Source: Kiloniellaceae bacterium
GTDB taxonomy: Bacteria; Pseudomonadota; Alphaproteobacteria; Kiloniellales; Kiloniellaceae
Reading direction: 5' to 3'
Assembly (NCBI GenBank): GCA_021776195.1
Contig: JAJFGK010000116.1
Coordinates: forward strand, 1 to 22,314
Length of the DNA stretch: 22,314 bases
The notes under the pieces are model-generated. The model ran no database searches, had not been told where the DNA came from, and was given only the letters and a program-made list of their open reading frames with translations. The translations under genes were made by a program, and so were the position numbers. Of the stretch, positions 12,422 to 20,814 are shown one piece after another (positions within the stretch are counted from its first letter, which is position 1; every line of letters starts with the position of its first letter).

Positions 12422-15097
12422 CTAGGTCGAGCCACCGCCGGCATCCTTCTTCTTCAGAGCGTCTTGCAGTTCGGTGCCCATGGTTCGCGAGTGGGTTTCT
12501 TTCGGTGAGGTGACATAGACGTCACTCCAGTCGTCGCTGCTCGCCTCGCTCCTGTACTCGTTGTGAAACTTGAAGGCACGGGCCTGCTCGTACTCTGCAT
12601 CGCCCGGCTTCAGGTCGCCGTCTTCCAGTTTTTCGATCAGCTGGTTCTGGTACTTGTGGGCGATTTCATGAGAGATGGTATCGAGCAGCTCGTTGGGGTC
12701 GCCATGGAAGTCGTCATGGAGGTTGATGTCCATCTCGTCCCAGAAACTGCTGTATGAGCCGTAGTCGCCATCGTCTGCCCGGGAATCGTTCTCGAAGTCG
12801 AGGTCCGGCATGCCGACGTTCCAACCATCCTTGCCCGCGGGAATCTGGGTCAGGTACTTGACCGCCTCTTTCTTCTGGTCCTCGTCCATCGTTCCCCAGT
12901 CCTTGCGGATCTTGTCGACCTCGGGGCTTTTGGCGTAGGCATCGATGATCTTGTTGCGCACCTTCTTGTCCAGTTCGTCGAACTCCGGGTCCATATTGGG
13001 GATCTTGAATATCTTTTTGACCGCCGCGTCGTCCTCGTCCGAGACCCAGCCGTCCATCATGTTCTCGATCAACAGGTTGCGGGCTTCTGTCGGCAAATCC
13101 TTCAGCTTCCCGCTTCTTTCCATGTTGGCGACGATCTCGCGCGCCTTGTCGTCCTTCTCGTCGTCGTCGGCGACGGCATCTATCTGATTGCGCACGTCCT
13201 TCACCATGGCCAGGTCCTCGACGAGCTGCCCGGCCATTTCCAGGTCCTTGATCGCCTTGGCGTAGTCCTTGCCCGCGGCCGCGCTCTTCACCGCGGCGAT
13301 GCGCTGTGCGACCTTGTCCTTCAGAGGCGATTGGGCCTCACCGACGTCGGCAAGCTGCTTTTCGACCTGCGGTAAGTTGCTGTCGATCTGCCCTTGCAAA
13401 CGCTGCTCCAAGGTCGCGAGGGCCTGCATCAGACCGTCGATGGCCGCCTCGACCTCGCCGACGGCCTGCAGGGCTGTCACGAAGTCCTCCAGGATGAGGG
13501 CGGCATCCTTCTTGGCGACCGCTTGACTGATCTTGTCGCGCTCGGCGGAAAGCTCTTCGTACGTTACCCCGCCAGCCTTCGTCAGCTTTGTGGCGAGCGC
13601 CTCCCAGGCCTTCAGATAGGCATCCTCCTGCTTCTTCTTCTCGGCCGCCTTGGTCACGTAGTCGGCCTGCTTTGTTTCGACTTCGCCCATCAGTTCCAGG
13701 GCCAGCTTGTAGTCGCCCGCCGCCGCAGCCACCAGCATCTGGGCGTGCACGCGCTGGTAAGCCTCCTTTTCGCTCTTCAGGCTCGCGTAGTCCGTGCCTT
13801 CAGCCGGCTCTTCGTGGATCTCGAGGTTTTTCAATCCAGCCAGGTAGTTCATGCGGTCGGTGTCGCTGGCGAGCTCTTCCAGCCTCGTGTAGCTCTCGCC
13901 CAGGCGCCCAAGTTCTTCTTTCGCGGCGAGAAAATCCTCACTGGCGGCCAGGCCGTCGATAGTGCCAAGTTGACTTTCGATCTCGCCGATCAGGGTCTGC
14001 ATCGGCGTGGAAGGGTCCGGCGCGCCCTGCAGGGTCGCAAAGCCTGTGTCGAACGTGTCCCGGTCCTCTGCGTAGTCGGCTTCTTCCTGCTTCTTGACAT
14101 CGTGCTGATCCAGGAAGTCGGCGGTCTGCTTGTCGCACTCCTTGATCAGCGAGACGGCGCCGCTGTAGTTGCCGTCATCGGCCTCGGGTTTGACCTGATC
14201 GAGCAGGGTCTGGACTTCCGCGCGCTCGCCTTCCAGGGTTTGGTAGTCGCTCTCCACCAGGCTCCCGACCTGCTGCTCCACCGCCGAATAGCCCTCCAGG
14301 TAGATCAGGCGATCGGGGTCGTGCCCCAACTCCTCCAGCGTGGCCAGATCAACACCCGCGGCGGCTAGTTTCTCCCGCGCCGCCACGTAGTCCTTCTCGC
14401 CAACCTTCTCGTCTATTGGCCCGATCTGTTGATCGATCTTGGCCGTCAGATCGCGCATGGGGCCCGACGGCTCGGGCAGGCCCTTGGCGGCAAGCAAGCT
14501 GCTGTCGAAGGGCGGCCGCTCCTGATCGTACAGGGTCTTGGCCGCCTCTTGCTTTTTGAATTCGGCATAGACCGGATCGAGATTCGTGACCAATGACGCA
14601 AGCGCCGACGTGGCTTCCATCCACTTGCGCGCCGTTTCCAGGTCGCCCATCTGCTGCACCGACTGGAGCAGATCCGCGGCCTCGTCCATCCCCCAGGCAT
14701 CGACCTCCTGGACCTGCTGTTCCGCCGTGGCGCGGGCTTCGGCCTCGGCTTCCCAGGCGGCTTTCGCGGTTTCGGTTTCCTGCCGCTGGGATTGGGCATC
14801 GCTCTTCAAGTTATCCATGAAGCCGAGAACCCGATCGATATCGCCCGCGGCCATGGCCGGGTTGGAGGCATCGATCTTGGTCTGGACCTCTTGATAGTCG
14901 GAATAGCCATCTTGGCGCCGTTGCGCCAGCGGCGCGTGCTTCGCATCCTCCGTGTTGGCCACGGTATATTCGAGGCAGGCATCGACGGCGGCCATCTTGC
15001 CCGTAAACTTGGCGCGAAATTGTTCAGCCTGGAGTTCGGACCGGCCGGGCCCGGGTGGGCCCACGCCCCATTGCTGTTGCAGTCCGCCGCCACCCAT
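12422..15097 (-). CDS. Helical-repeat protein with C-terminal HExxH metallopeptidase-like domain (function unknown)
   Basis: An 891-residue acidic protein without signal peptide or membrane segment. Residues about 30-630 are almost entirely helical and repetitive. A motif of the form [G/K/E]-D-[Y/F/I/L]-x(3)-A-x(3)-L recurs about every 75 residues (near 85, 151, 235, 309, 387, 461, 530, 610). A larger ~153-residue unit starts with KKQE at 181, 335 and 488; units one and two share LxxxP[ED]PSxPM. The C-terminal 160 residues differ: DTISHEIAHKYQ gives a zinc motif H810-E811-x2-H814, with a possible third ligand E867 (SPKETHS). The start is firm: GGAGG lies 9 nt before the ATG at 15097. From memory, similar GDY-A repeats and HExxH tails occur in proteins linked to extracellular contractile injection systems, but no such system is visible here. 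The lipoprotein gene follows 37 bp downstream. Peptidase activity is inferred. Confidence 0.8.
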   Translation of the reverse strand: MGGGGLQQQWGVGPPGPGRSELQAEQFRAKFTGKMAAVDACLEYTVANTEDAKHAPLAQRRQDGYSDYQEVQTKIDASNPAMAAGDIDRVLGFMDNLKSDAQSQRQETETAKAAWEAEAEARATAEQQVQEVDAWGMDEAADLLQSVQQMGDLETARKWMEATSALASLVTNLDPVYAEFKKQEAAKTLYDQERPPFDSSLLAAKGLPEPSGPMRDLTAKIDQQIGPIDEKVGEKDYVAAREKLAAAGVDLATLEELGHDPDRLIYLEGYSAVEQQVGSLVESDYQTLEGERAEVQTLLDQVKPEADDGNYSGAVSLIKECDKQTADFLDQHDVKKQEEADYAEDRDTFDTGFATLQGAPDPSTPMQTLIGEIESQLGTIDGLAASEDFLAAKEELGRLGESYTRLEELASDTDRMNYLAGLKNLEIHEEPAEGTDYASLKSEKEAYQRVHAQMLVAAAAGDYKLALELMGEVETKQADYVTKAAEKKKQEDAYLKAWEALATKLTKAGGVTYEELSAERDKISQAVAKKDAALILEDFVTALQAVGEVEAAIDGLMQALATLEQRLQGQIDSNLPQVEKQLADVGEAQSPLKDKVAQRIAAVKSAAAGKDYAKAIKDLEMAGQLVEDLAMVKDVRNQIDAVADDDEKDDKAREIVANMERSGKLKDLPTEARNLLIENMMDGWVSDEDDAAVKKIFKIPNMDPEFDELDKKVRNKIIDAYAKSPEVDKIRKDWGTMDEDQKKEAVKYLTQIPAGKDGWNVGMPDLDFENDSRADDGDYGSYSSFWDEMDINLHDDFHGDPNELLDTISHEIAHKYQNQLIEKLEDGDLKPGDAEYEQARAFKFHNEYRSEASSDDWSDVYVTSPKETHSRTMGTELQDALKKKDAGGGST

Positions 15098-15191
15098 GCG
15101 CGGGGCCCTCCACAGTCAGCTTGTCACGGCTTTCTCGTCTGCTCTGGTTTGGCGTCTTGGCGCAAACAAAGCCTGACACGAATAACACATT

Positions 15192-15219
15192 ACTTTAGCA
15201 GCCGATACGGGAAGTTCAA
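15192..15219 (-). promoter_or_regulatory. Candidate promoter for the helical-repeat HExxH gene
   Basis: On the minus strand TTGAAC (15214-15219) and TAAAGT (15192-15197) are 16 bp apart, each with 4 of 6 consensus matches, in the only AT-rich patch of the 164-bp gap between ccoS and the HExxH gene. The predicted start near 15185 would leave a leader of about 90 nt. This supports separate transcription from the cco operon. Confidence 0.35.
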
Positions 15220-15261
15220 AACGCGCGGGTCACAAGCAGGTCTTTGCCGTCGTGGGCGGTC

Positions 15262-15417
15262 TCAACGCGGACGCTCCTCGTCCTCGTCGAAGAGCGCGCG
15301 TTGCGAGGCTCCGTCGAGGTCGTCGTACTGCCCGTCCTTCAGCGACCAAAGAAAGGCCGCCAGCCCGATCAGGCCCAGTGCCAGGGCGGCGGGGATGAGG
15401 AAGGCCAGCGCGTTCAC
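15262..15417 (-). CDS. ccoS: Cbb3 oxidase assembly protein CcoS
   Basis: A 51-residue membrane protein required to insert cofactors into cbb3 oxidase. It reads MNALAFLIPAALALGLIGLA, then AFLWSLKDGQYDDLDGASQR and an acidic tail. One transmembrane helix is followed by the conserved FLW(S)xKxGQYDDL(D) motif that defines CcoS/FixS. The GTG start at 15417 overlaps the ccoI stop in a GTGA arrangement, so the two are translationally coupled. It is the last gene of the cco operon; no clear intrinsic terminator is visible after it. Confidence 0.93.
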   Translation of the reverse strand: MNALAFLIPAALALGLIGLAAFLWSLKDGQYDDLDGASQRALFDEDEERPR

Positions 15418-17630
15418 AGGGCCGCCTCGCTGCCGCGCGCCAGGCGCAGGGCGTTCAGGGTGACCAGCAGGGACGAGGCCGACATGGCAACGGCGGCGAT
15501 GAGCGGGGTTACCAGTCCGGCCATGGCGAGCGGCACGGCAATCAGGTTGTAGGCGCCAGCCAGGGCGAAGTTCTGGAGCATCAGCCGGCGGGCGCGCCGG
15601 GCGATCTTGAGGGTGGTCGCCAGGATAGCGAGCGTGCGTCCCTGAAAGACGCAATCGGCCTTGGTCTGGCTGATCGCGCTGGCCTCGGCCGGCGCCATCG
15701 AGGCATCCGCCGCCGCCAGCGCCGGTGCATCGTTCAGCCCATCGCCCACCATCAAGACCCTGTGGCCCTCGCGGCGCAGGGACTCGATGACCGCGATCTT
15801 CTCGGCGGGCCGCTGGCCCGCGCGCCAATCCGTCAGGCCCACCGCCTGGGCCGCCGCCTGCACCGCCGGCGCCCGGTCGCCGGACAGCAGGGTCACGGAC
15901 AAGCCCATGGCCTCCAGGGCCGAGATCGCAGCGGCGGCATCCGGGCGCAGAGCGTCGACAAAGTCGAAGCGAACCGGCCGGCGGCCGTCGGCGCAGAGCC
16001 AAACCACCGGCCCCGCTTGCCCCCCCTCCTGGCCCTCGATCCCGCACCAGGCCGCGTTGCCCAGCCGCAGGGTGCCCGCCGATGCGGTTCCCGCCAGGCC
16101 CAGGCCCGGCGTCTCCTCGACACCATCGACCGCGAGCGGCACCAAGCCACGCCGCCGCGCGGCGGCTTGGATCGCCTTGGCCAGGGGATGGCGGCTCTGG
16201 GCCGCGAGCCCGGCGGCGGCGGCCAGGTCGCCATCGTCGTGGGCATCCGGTTGCACCAGGGCCGGACGGCCCAGGGTCAAGGTACCGGTCTTGTCGAGCA
16301 GCACGCGATCGACCTGGGCCAGGCGCTCCAGGGCATCGCCCTGCTTGACCAGCAGGCCGCCCCGCAAGAGGCGCCCCACCGCGACCGCCTGGACCGCCGG
16401 TACGGCCAGGCCCAGGGCACAGGGGCAGGTGATGATCAGCACCGCCAGGGCATTCATCAGGGCCGCTTCCCAGCCGCCGCCCAGCGCCATCCAGCCGGCA
16501 AAGGTGAGCGCGGCCAGGCCGTGCACCGCCGGGGCATAGATCGCCGCCGCCCGGTCGGCCAGACGCACGCCCCGGCCCCGGCGCTGTTCAGCGGCATCTA
16601 GCAGGCCCGCGATCTCGGCCAGCAGGCTGCCGTCTTCGGCGGCGGTGACCTCGACTTCGATCGGTGCGTCGAGGTTCATCGTCCCGGCATAGACGTCGGC
16701 GTCGCGGTCCACCGGGCGCGGCAGGGATTCGCCGGTGATCAGGCTCTCGTCGAGGCTGCTGGTCCCGAGAACGACGCGGCCGTCGGCGGCCAAACGCTCG
16801 CCGGCGGCGACCCGGACCCGCAGGCCCGGCGTCAGCTCCCCCGCCGCCATGGCCTTCAGCAGGCCATTGGGCTGGATCACCATGGCGCTGTTGGCGCGCA
16901 GGGCCATCAGGTTCTGCACCACCGAGCGGGCCCGGTTACGCAGCCGCCGGTCGAGAACCCGGCCGATCAAAAGAAAGAACAGCAGCATCAGCGCGGCGTC
17001 GAAGTAGATCAGGGCGCCGCCCTCGTAGGTGCGCCAGAGCGAGACCCCGGCGGCCAGGAGGACGGCCAGCGAGATCGGTACGTCCATGTTCAATCGGCGG
17101 CGACCGAGAGCGCCCCAGGCCGAGCGATAGAAGGGCTGGCCGGCATAGGCGATGGCCGGCAGGGCGATCAGGGCCGAGGCCCAGTGCAGCAGGCCCCGGG
17201 TGGCCGGGCCCATGTCGCCGGCCAGCCCCGCCCAGACGGCCACCGACAAGAGCATCACATTGGCCGCGGCGAAACCCGCCACCGCCAGGGCGCGCAGCAG
17301 GCGGCGCTCGTCATCGCGGCGCGCGCGGTCGACGCTGTCCGGATCGTAGACCGCGGCCTGATGGCCGGCCTCGGCCAGAGCCGCGATCACCGCGGCCGCG
17401 TCCGGACCGTCGGCCGCTTGGGTCACCGCCAGACGGCCGGTGGTGAAATTGAGCCGCGCGCCTGACACGCCGGGCAGCGCCCCGACCGCCGTCTCGATGG
17501 TCTTGATGCAGGAGGGACAGCTGACGCCCGCCACGGCGAAACGCAGAACCCGGGGCTCTTGGGCCGGTGGGTCCCATGGCACGAAGGGCGCGCGCAGCTT
17601 CGGCGGTGGGGCCAGGCTCACTTCAACCAT
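15414..17630 (-). CDS. ccoI: Copper-transporting P1B-type ATPase CcoI (FixI)
   Basis: A 738-residue inner-membrane copper ATPase that supplies copper for the CcoN heme-CuB centre. In order: an N-terminal heavy-metal-associated domain with GVSCPSCIKTIE (CxxC at 38-41), transmembrane helices, the intramembrane CPCALGL metal site (about residue 400), phosphorylation motif DKTGTLTLG (about 445), HPLAKA nucleotide-binding motif (about 481), and hinge GDGLNDAPAL (about 627). The length and position after ccoH indicate CcoI rather than a CopA-type detoxifying exporter. The ATG at 17630 overlaps the end of ccoH by 13 bp and has AGGAA 5 nt upstream. Confidence 0.96.
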   Translation of the reverse strand: MVEVSLAPPPKLRAPFVPWDPPAQEPRVLRFAVAGVSCPSCIKTIETAVGALPGVSGARLNFTTGRLAVTQAADGPDAAAVIAALAEAGHQAAVYDPDSVDRARRDDERRLLRALAVAGFAAANVMLLSVAVWAGLAGDMGPATRGLLHWASALIALPAIAYAGQPFYRSAWGALGRRRLNMDVPISLAVLLAAGVSLWRTYEGGALIYFDAALMLLFFLLIGRVLDRRLRNRARSVVQNLMALRANSAMVIQPNGLLKAMAAGELTPGLRVRVAAGERLAADGRVVLGTSSLDESLITGESLPRPVDRDADVYAGTMNLDAPIEVEVTAAEDGSLLAEIAGLLDAAEQRRGRGVRLADRAAAIYAPAVHGLAALTFAGWMALGGGWEAALMNALAVLIITCPCALGLAVPAVQAVAVGRLLRGGLLVKQGDALERLAQVDRVLLDKTGTLTLGRPALVQPDAHDDGDLAAAAGLAAQSRHPLAKAIQAAARRRGLVPLAVDGVEETPGLGLAGTASAGTLRLGNAAWCGIEGQEGGQAGPVVWLCADGRRPVRFDFVDALRPDAAAAISALEAMGLSVTLLSGDRAPAVQAAAQAVGLTDWRAGQRPAEKIAVIESLRREGHRVLMVGDGLNDAPALAAADASMAPAEASAISQTKADCVFQGRTLAILATTLKIARRARRLMLQNFALAGAYNLIAVPLAMAGLVTPLIAAVAMSASSLLVTLNALRLARGSEAAL

Positions 17631-18148
17631 AACCGTTCCTCACGGCGGTGCAGCAGGTCGTCCGCCTCCAGCGCCCCTCCCTGGCCCGCCTCCCCGCCCC
17701 GGCCGGCCTCGAATGTGGCCCGCCACTGGCCAAGGGCAAGCCCCTCGAGGCTTGCGCCGTACCAGCCGCCGCCCTGTTCCTTCATGACCAGGCGGCTGTC
17801 GCGCGCCGTCTGGGTCGGGTGGCGTAGCGCCAGCGCGACGGTGAGGCCGGTCAGCGGGCGCCCGTCGCGGTCCAGGTAGCGCGCCCGCAGGCTGGTGCCC
17901 GCCTCTTCCCGCACCAGCTCCGAGGCGACCGTCCAGCCGCGCGCCCGCTGTTCCTCCGCGTTCTCCAGAACCCGGTTGTAGGCGAGGCCCTTGAGATAGG
18001 CCTGGTCCGTCTCGACCCCGGCGAAGGAGCCCAGGGCGAGGACGACGAAGGTCCCGTTCACCGCCAGGATCAGACCGAAAAAGGCGAGCAGGCCGAAGAG
18101 GACATGGCGTCCGGTCAGGATGCCGGCAGGACTTTTGCGGGTCGTCAT
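17618..18148 (-). CDS. ccoH: Cbb3 oxidase assembly protein CcoH (FixH)
   Basis: A 176-residue single-span membrane protein that stabilises the cbb3 complex during assembly. It opens MTTRKSPAGILTGRHVLFGL with one hydrophobic segment (about residues 16-40, ending NGTFVVLALGSF), then ETDQAYLKGLAYNRVLENAE, a conserved FixH stretch, and a periplasmic domain (ARYLDRDGRPLTGLTVALAL). The start ATG overlaps the ccoG stop as ATGA, and its 3' end overlaps ccoI. The order ccoG-H-I-S is the standard assembly cassette. Confidence 0.93.
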   Translation of the reverse strand: MTTRKSPAGILTGRHVLFGLLAFFGLILAVNGTFVVLALGSFAGVETDQAYLKGLAYNRVLENAEEQRARGWTVASELVREEAGTSLRARYLDRDGRPLTGLTVALALRHPTQTARDSRLVMKEQGGGWYGASLEGLALGQWRATFEAGRGGEAGQGGALEADDLLHRREERLWLK

Positions 18149-19707
18149 GGCAGGGGTCCCCTGAAACTGCTCTCGACGGTTTCCGACCCGTCGCCCTCGA
18201 GGCTTTCCAGATGGAAGGTGACGGGCTGGGAGGCGCTGGTCGCGGCCTCGGCCGGCGCGGTCAGGTAAACCTTGACGCTGGCCAGATCGTCGGGCGGCAC
18301 CACCACCTCCAGACTTTGGCCGCCGTGGTCCTGGCCGACCCCGGCGATGGTCAGGCCCGCCAGACCGCCGGGGGTCACCGTGAAGTGCCGCTCGACCGGC
18401 AGCTTGTTGATCACCTTCAGGGTATAGCCGTTGCGCAGACTGCCATCGGACAGGGTGACGAAAAGCGGATTGCGGTCGCGCAGCACGCTGAGATCCAGAT
18501 CGGACCGGGTCAACAGGCCGAACAGCATGACCGTGCCGACCGCCGAGATCAGCAGCGCATAGAGGATCGGGCGGGCGCGGAAGGGATTGAAGACCGGCTT
18601 GGTTCTTTGATCGGCGAGGCCCTGGGGCGAATCGTAGCCGATCAGGCCGCCCGGCAGATCGAGCTTTTCCATCACCCCGTTGCAGGCGTCGACGCAGAGC
18701 GCGCAGTGGATGCACTCCAGCTGCATGCCGTCGCGAATGTCGATGCCCATGGGGCAGACCACGACGCACTGCTTGCAGTCGACGCAGTGGCCCCTGCCCT
18801 CCCAGGAGTCGCCCTTCTTGTGCTTGCCGCGCGGCTCGCCGCGCCAGTCGCGGTAGGTGACCAGCAGGGACTGCTCGTCGAACATGGCGCTTTGGATGCG
18901 CGGCCAGGGGCACATGTAGATACAGACCTGCTCGCGGGCGATGCCGCCCAGGAGGTAGGTGGTCGCCGAGAAGAGCGCGATGAAGCCGTAGGCCACGACC
19001 GGCGCCTCGAGGCGGATCAGGTCGCCGGCCAGGGTCGGGGCATCGGCGAAATAGAAGACCCAGGCGCCGCCGGTGGCCAGGGCGATGAGCAGCCAGATGG
19101 CGTGCTTGACCACCCGCTTGCCGATCTTGGCGCCGGTCCAGGGCGCCTTGTCGAGGCGGATGCGCGCGTTGCGATCGCCCTCGACCCAGCGCTCGACCGT
19201 CACGAAAAGGTCGGTCCAGACGGTCTGCGGACAGGCATAGCCGCACCAGACCCGACCGAGCAGCGCGGTGAAAAGGAACAGCGCCAGGCCGGCCACGATC
19301 AGCAGCCCGGTGATGTAGTAGATCTCCTGCGGCCAGATCTCGATGAAGAAGAAGTAGAAACGCCGGGCCGGAAAATCGATCAGGATCGCCTGATCCGGCG
19401 CATGAGGCCCGCGGTCCCAGCGCAGCCAGGGCGACAGGTAGTAGATCGCCAGACAGACCGCCATGACGGCCCACTTGATCGAGCGAAAAGTGCCTTTGAC
19501 CCGGCGCGGGTGGACCTTCTTGCGGTCGGCATAGAGCGTGGGTCCCTGGTCCGCGGAACCTTTGGCCTGGCGGTAGACGGCCTCGACCTCGGCGGTCTCG
19601 ATGACTGTCGGCTCGATGGCAGAGGGCTCGAAAGCAGACGCCTCGAAACCCGGGCCCGCCGGGCCCGGGCGGCTGGTCTCGTCGCCATCGTGAGGGGTCG
19701 TGGTCAC
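18145..19707 (-). CDS. ccoG: Cbb3 oxidase accessory iron-sulfur protein CcoG (FixG/RdxA)
   Basis: A 520-residue membrane ferredoxin, considered a cupric reductase in cbb3 oxidase maturation. Two 4Fe-4S clusters are encoded: C308-x2-C-x2-C-x3-C318-P (CVDCKQCVVVCP) and C332-x2-C-x2-C-x3-C342 (CIHCALCVDAC). Additional membrane-proximal motifs CGYACPQ (C155, C159) and CIYMCPW (C262, C266) fit the family, as do about five hydrophobic helices and a C-terminal immunoglobulin-like domain. The first 45 residues are an unusual acidic extension with repeated E-P-S/T and I-E units. The GTG start at 19707 follows AGGA and lies 9 bp after the ccoP stop; an inframe ATG start is not available nearby. Confidence 0.95.
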   Translation of the reverse strand: MTTTPHDGDETSRPGPAGPGFEASAFEPSAIEPTVIETAEVEAVYRQAKGSADQGPTLYADRKKVHPRRVKGTFRSIKWAVMAVCLAIYYLSPWLRWDRGPHAPDQAILIDFPARRFYFFFIEIWPQEIYYITGLLIVAGLALFLFTALLGRVWCGYACPQTVWTDLFVTVERWVEGDRNARIRLDKAPWTGAKIGKRVVKHAIWLLIALATGGAWVFYFADAPTLAGDLIRLEAPVVAYGFIALFSATTYLLGGIAREQVCIYMCPWPRIQSAMFDEQSLLVTYRDWRGEPRGKHKKGDSWEGRGHCVDCKQCVVVCPMGIDIRDGMQLECIHCALCVDACNGVMEKLDLPGGLIGYDSPQGLADQRTKPVFNPFRARPILYALLISAVGTVMLFGLLTRSDLDLSVLRDRNPLFVTLSDGSLRNGYTLKVINKLPVERHFTVTPGGLAGLTIAGVGQDHGGQSLEVVVPPDDLASVKVYLTAPAEAATSASQPVTFHLESLEGDGSETVESSFRGPLP

Positions 19708-19716
19708 CCTGCCGTC

Positions 19717-20598
19717 CTACTCCGTGCCGCCCAGACTCTGAAGGTAGACCACCAGTTGCTTGATCGTCACCTCATCGAGGCGGCCCTGCCAGTGCGGCAT
19801 CACGCCGGCGCGGCTGTTGGCGACGGTCTCGACGATCGAGCGCTTGTCGCCGCCATAGAGCCAGATCGCATCATCGAGACGCGGCGTCCCGGTCTCGCGG
19901 TCGCCGCCGCCGTCGTCCTGGTGACAAGCGGCGCAGTTGTCCGCATAGACCTCCGCGCCGCGGACCACGCTGGCACTGCTCTGGTCCAACTCCCCAGCCT
20001 GGCCGCTCAACACCAACAGGTAGTCGGCCACGTCGTTGACCTGCCCGCGGTCGAGAATCTCGTCGCTGAGAAAGGCCGGCATCTCGTTCCAGCGGGTGTC
20101 CTCGTGGGTCGAGCGAATGCCGACCGTGAGCGTGGTCTCGATATCCGCCAGCGTGCCGCCCCAGATCCAGTCGTCGTCGTTCAGGTTGGGATAGCCCGGC
20201 GCGCCGGTGGCGCCGGTGCCGTGGCAGGCCGCGCAGTTGTCGCCGAAGGCCGCCTTGCCGCCCGCCGCGGCAAAGGCGCGCAGTTCGGGATCGGCGGCGA
20301 CCGCCTCGACATCCAGCGCGGCAATGCGGTCGCGCAGGCCGGACTGGGCCGCGCGCGCCGTGGCGATTTCCTCGACCACCAGGGAGCGCTGGGAGTGGCC
20401 CAGGAATCCCTTGGTGTAGCTGTTGACCAGGGGCCAGGCCGGCATCACAAACCAGTAGCCGATGGCCCAGACGATGCTGACATAGAGCACATAGAGCCAC
20501 CACTTCGGCAGCGGGTTGTTGAGCTCCTTGATGCCGTCCCACTCGTGCCCGGTGGTCTCGACGCCGCTGATGCTGTCCCTCTCCGGCTGCTCGCTCAC
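19717..20598 (-). CDS. ccoP: Cbb3-type cytochrome c oxidase subunit III, diheme cytochrome c CcoP
   Basis: A 293-residue membrane-anchored diheme cytochrome c that passes electrons to CcoO/CcoN. The N-terminal GHEWDGIKELNNPLPKWW followed by a hydrophobic helix (about residues 33-52) is the family signature. Two heme c sites are seen, CAACH at 122-126 and again at 222-226, with axial-methionine regions NEMPAFLSD and GVMPHWQG. The GTG start at 20598 overlaps the ccoQ stop (GTGA) and has AAAGGAG 7 nt upstream. It is followed by ccoG after 9 bp. Confidence 0.96.
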   Translation of the reverse strand: MSEQPERDSISGVETTGHEWDGIKELNNPLPKWWLYVLYVSIVWAIGYWFVMPAWPLVNSYTKGFLGHSQRSLVVEEIATARAAQSGLRDRIAALDVEAVAADPELRAFAAAGGKAAFGDNCAACHGTGATGAPGYPNLNDDDWIWGGTLADIETTLTVGIRSTHEDTRWNEMPAFLSDEILDRGQVNDVADYLLVLSGQAGELDQSSASVVRGAEVYADNCAACHQDDGGGDRETGTPRLDDAIWLYGGDKRSIVETVANSRAGVMPHWQGRLDEVTIKQLVVYLQSLGGTE

Positions 20599-20804
20599 GT
20601 CCCGGCTCCTTTGCTGTCGTCACGACACTCGGCGTCCCGGCGGTCAGCATCGGGTTCGTCGTCTTCCAGAGGCAGGCGCGCCGCCGCCGCGAAGCGGTCC
20701 CGGTTGCCCGGCCAGAGGGCGAAGCCAAGGGCGCCGGCGAAGAGCACCACCAGAAGGACCAGGCCCCAGGTCTGGGCAAAGCCCTGCACGGTTTCATAGG
20801 TCAT
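20595..20804 (-). CDS. ccoQ: Cbb3-type cytochrome c oxidase small subunit CcoQ
   Basis: A 69-residue single-span protein that stabilises the cbb3 complex. It starts MTYETVQGFAQTWGLVLLVV and has one hydrophobic helix followed by ALWPGNRDRFAAAARLPLED, matching the FixQ pattern of a helix then W-P-x-N-(R/K)-x-x-F. The ATG at 20804 has a strong AAGGAGG; an in-frame ATG at 20834 overlaps ccoO and is rejected. The tail (DDEPDADRRDAECRDDSKGA) is charged and somewhat longer than usual. Confidence 0.92.
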   Translation of the reverse strand: MTYETVQGFAQTWGLVLLVVLFAGALGFALWPGNRDRFAAAARLPLEDDEPDADRRDAECRDDSKGAGT

Positions 20805-20814
20805 GGCGCCCTCC

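Noticed and set aside
12385..12444. Longer N-terminus for the lipoprotein (ATG at 12444)
   Set aside because: It would overlap the preceding gene and place 20 residues ahead of an otherwise ideal lipoprotein signal peptide.
10912..12513. A 533-codon plus-strand open frame over the hydrolase and lipoprotein genes
   Set aside because: It is antisense to an MBL hydrolase with all metal ligands and starts within a palindromic repeat; no homology recognised.
18211..20799. A very long plus-strand open frame (862 codons) opposite ccoG/ccoP/ccoQ
   Set aside because: It lies antisense to three well-identified cco genes, has a low-complexity Ala/Gly/Arg/Asp composition and no recognisable domain; such frames are common opposite GC-rich genes.
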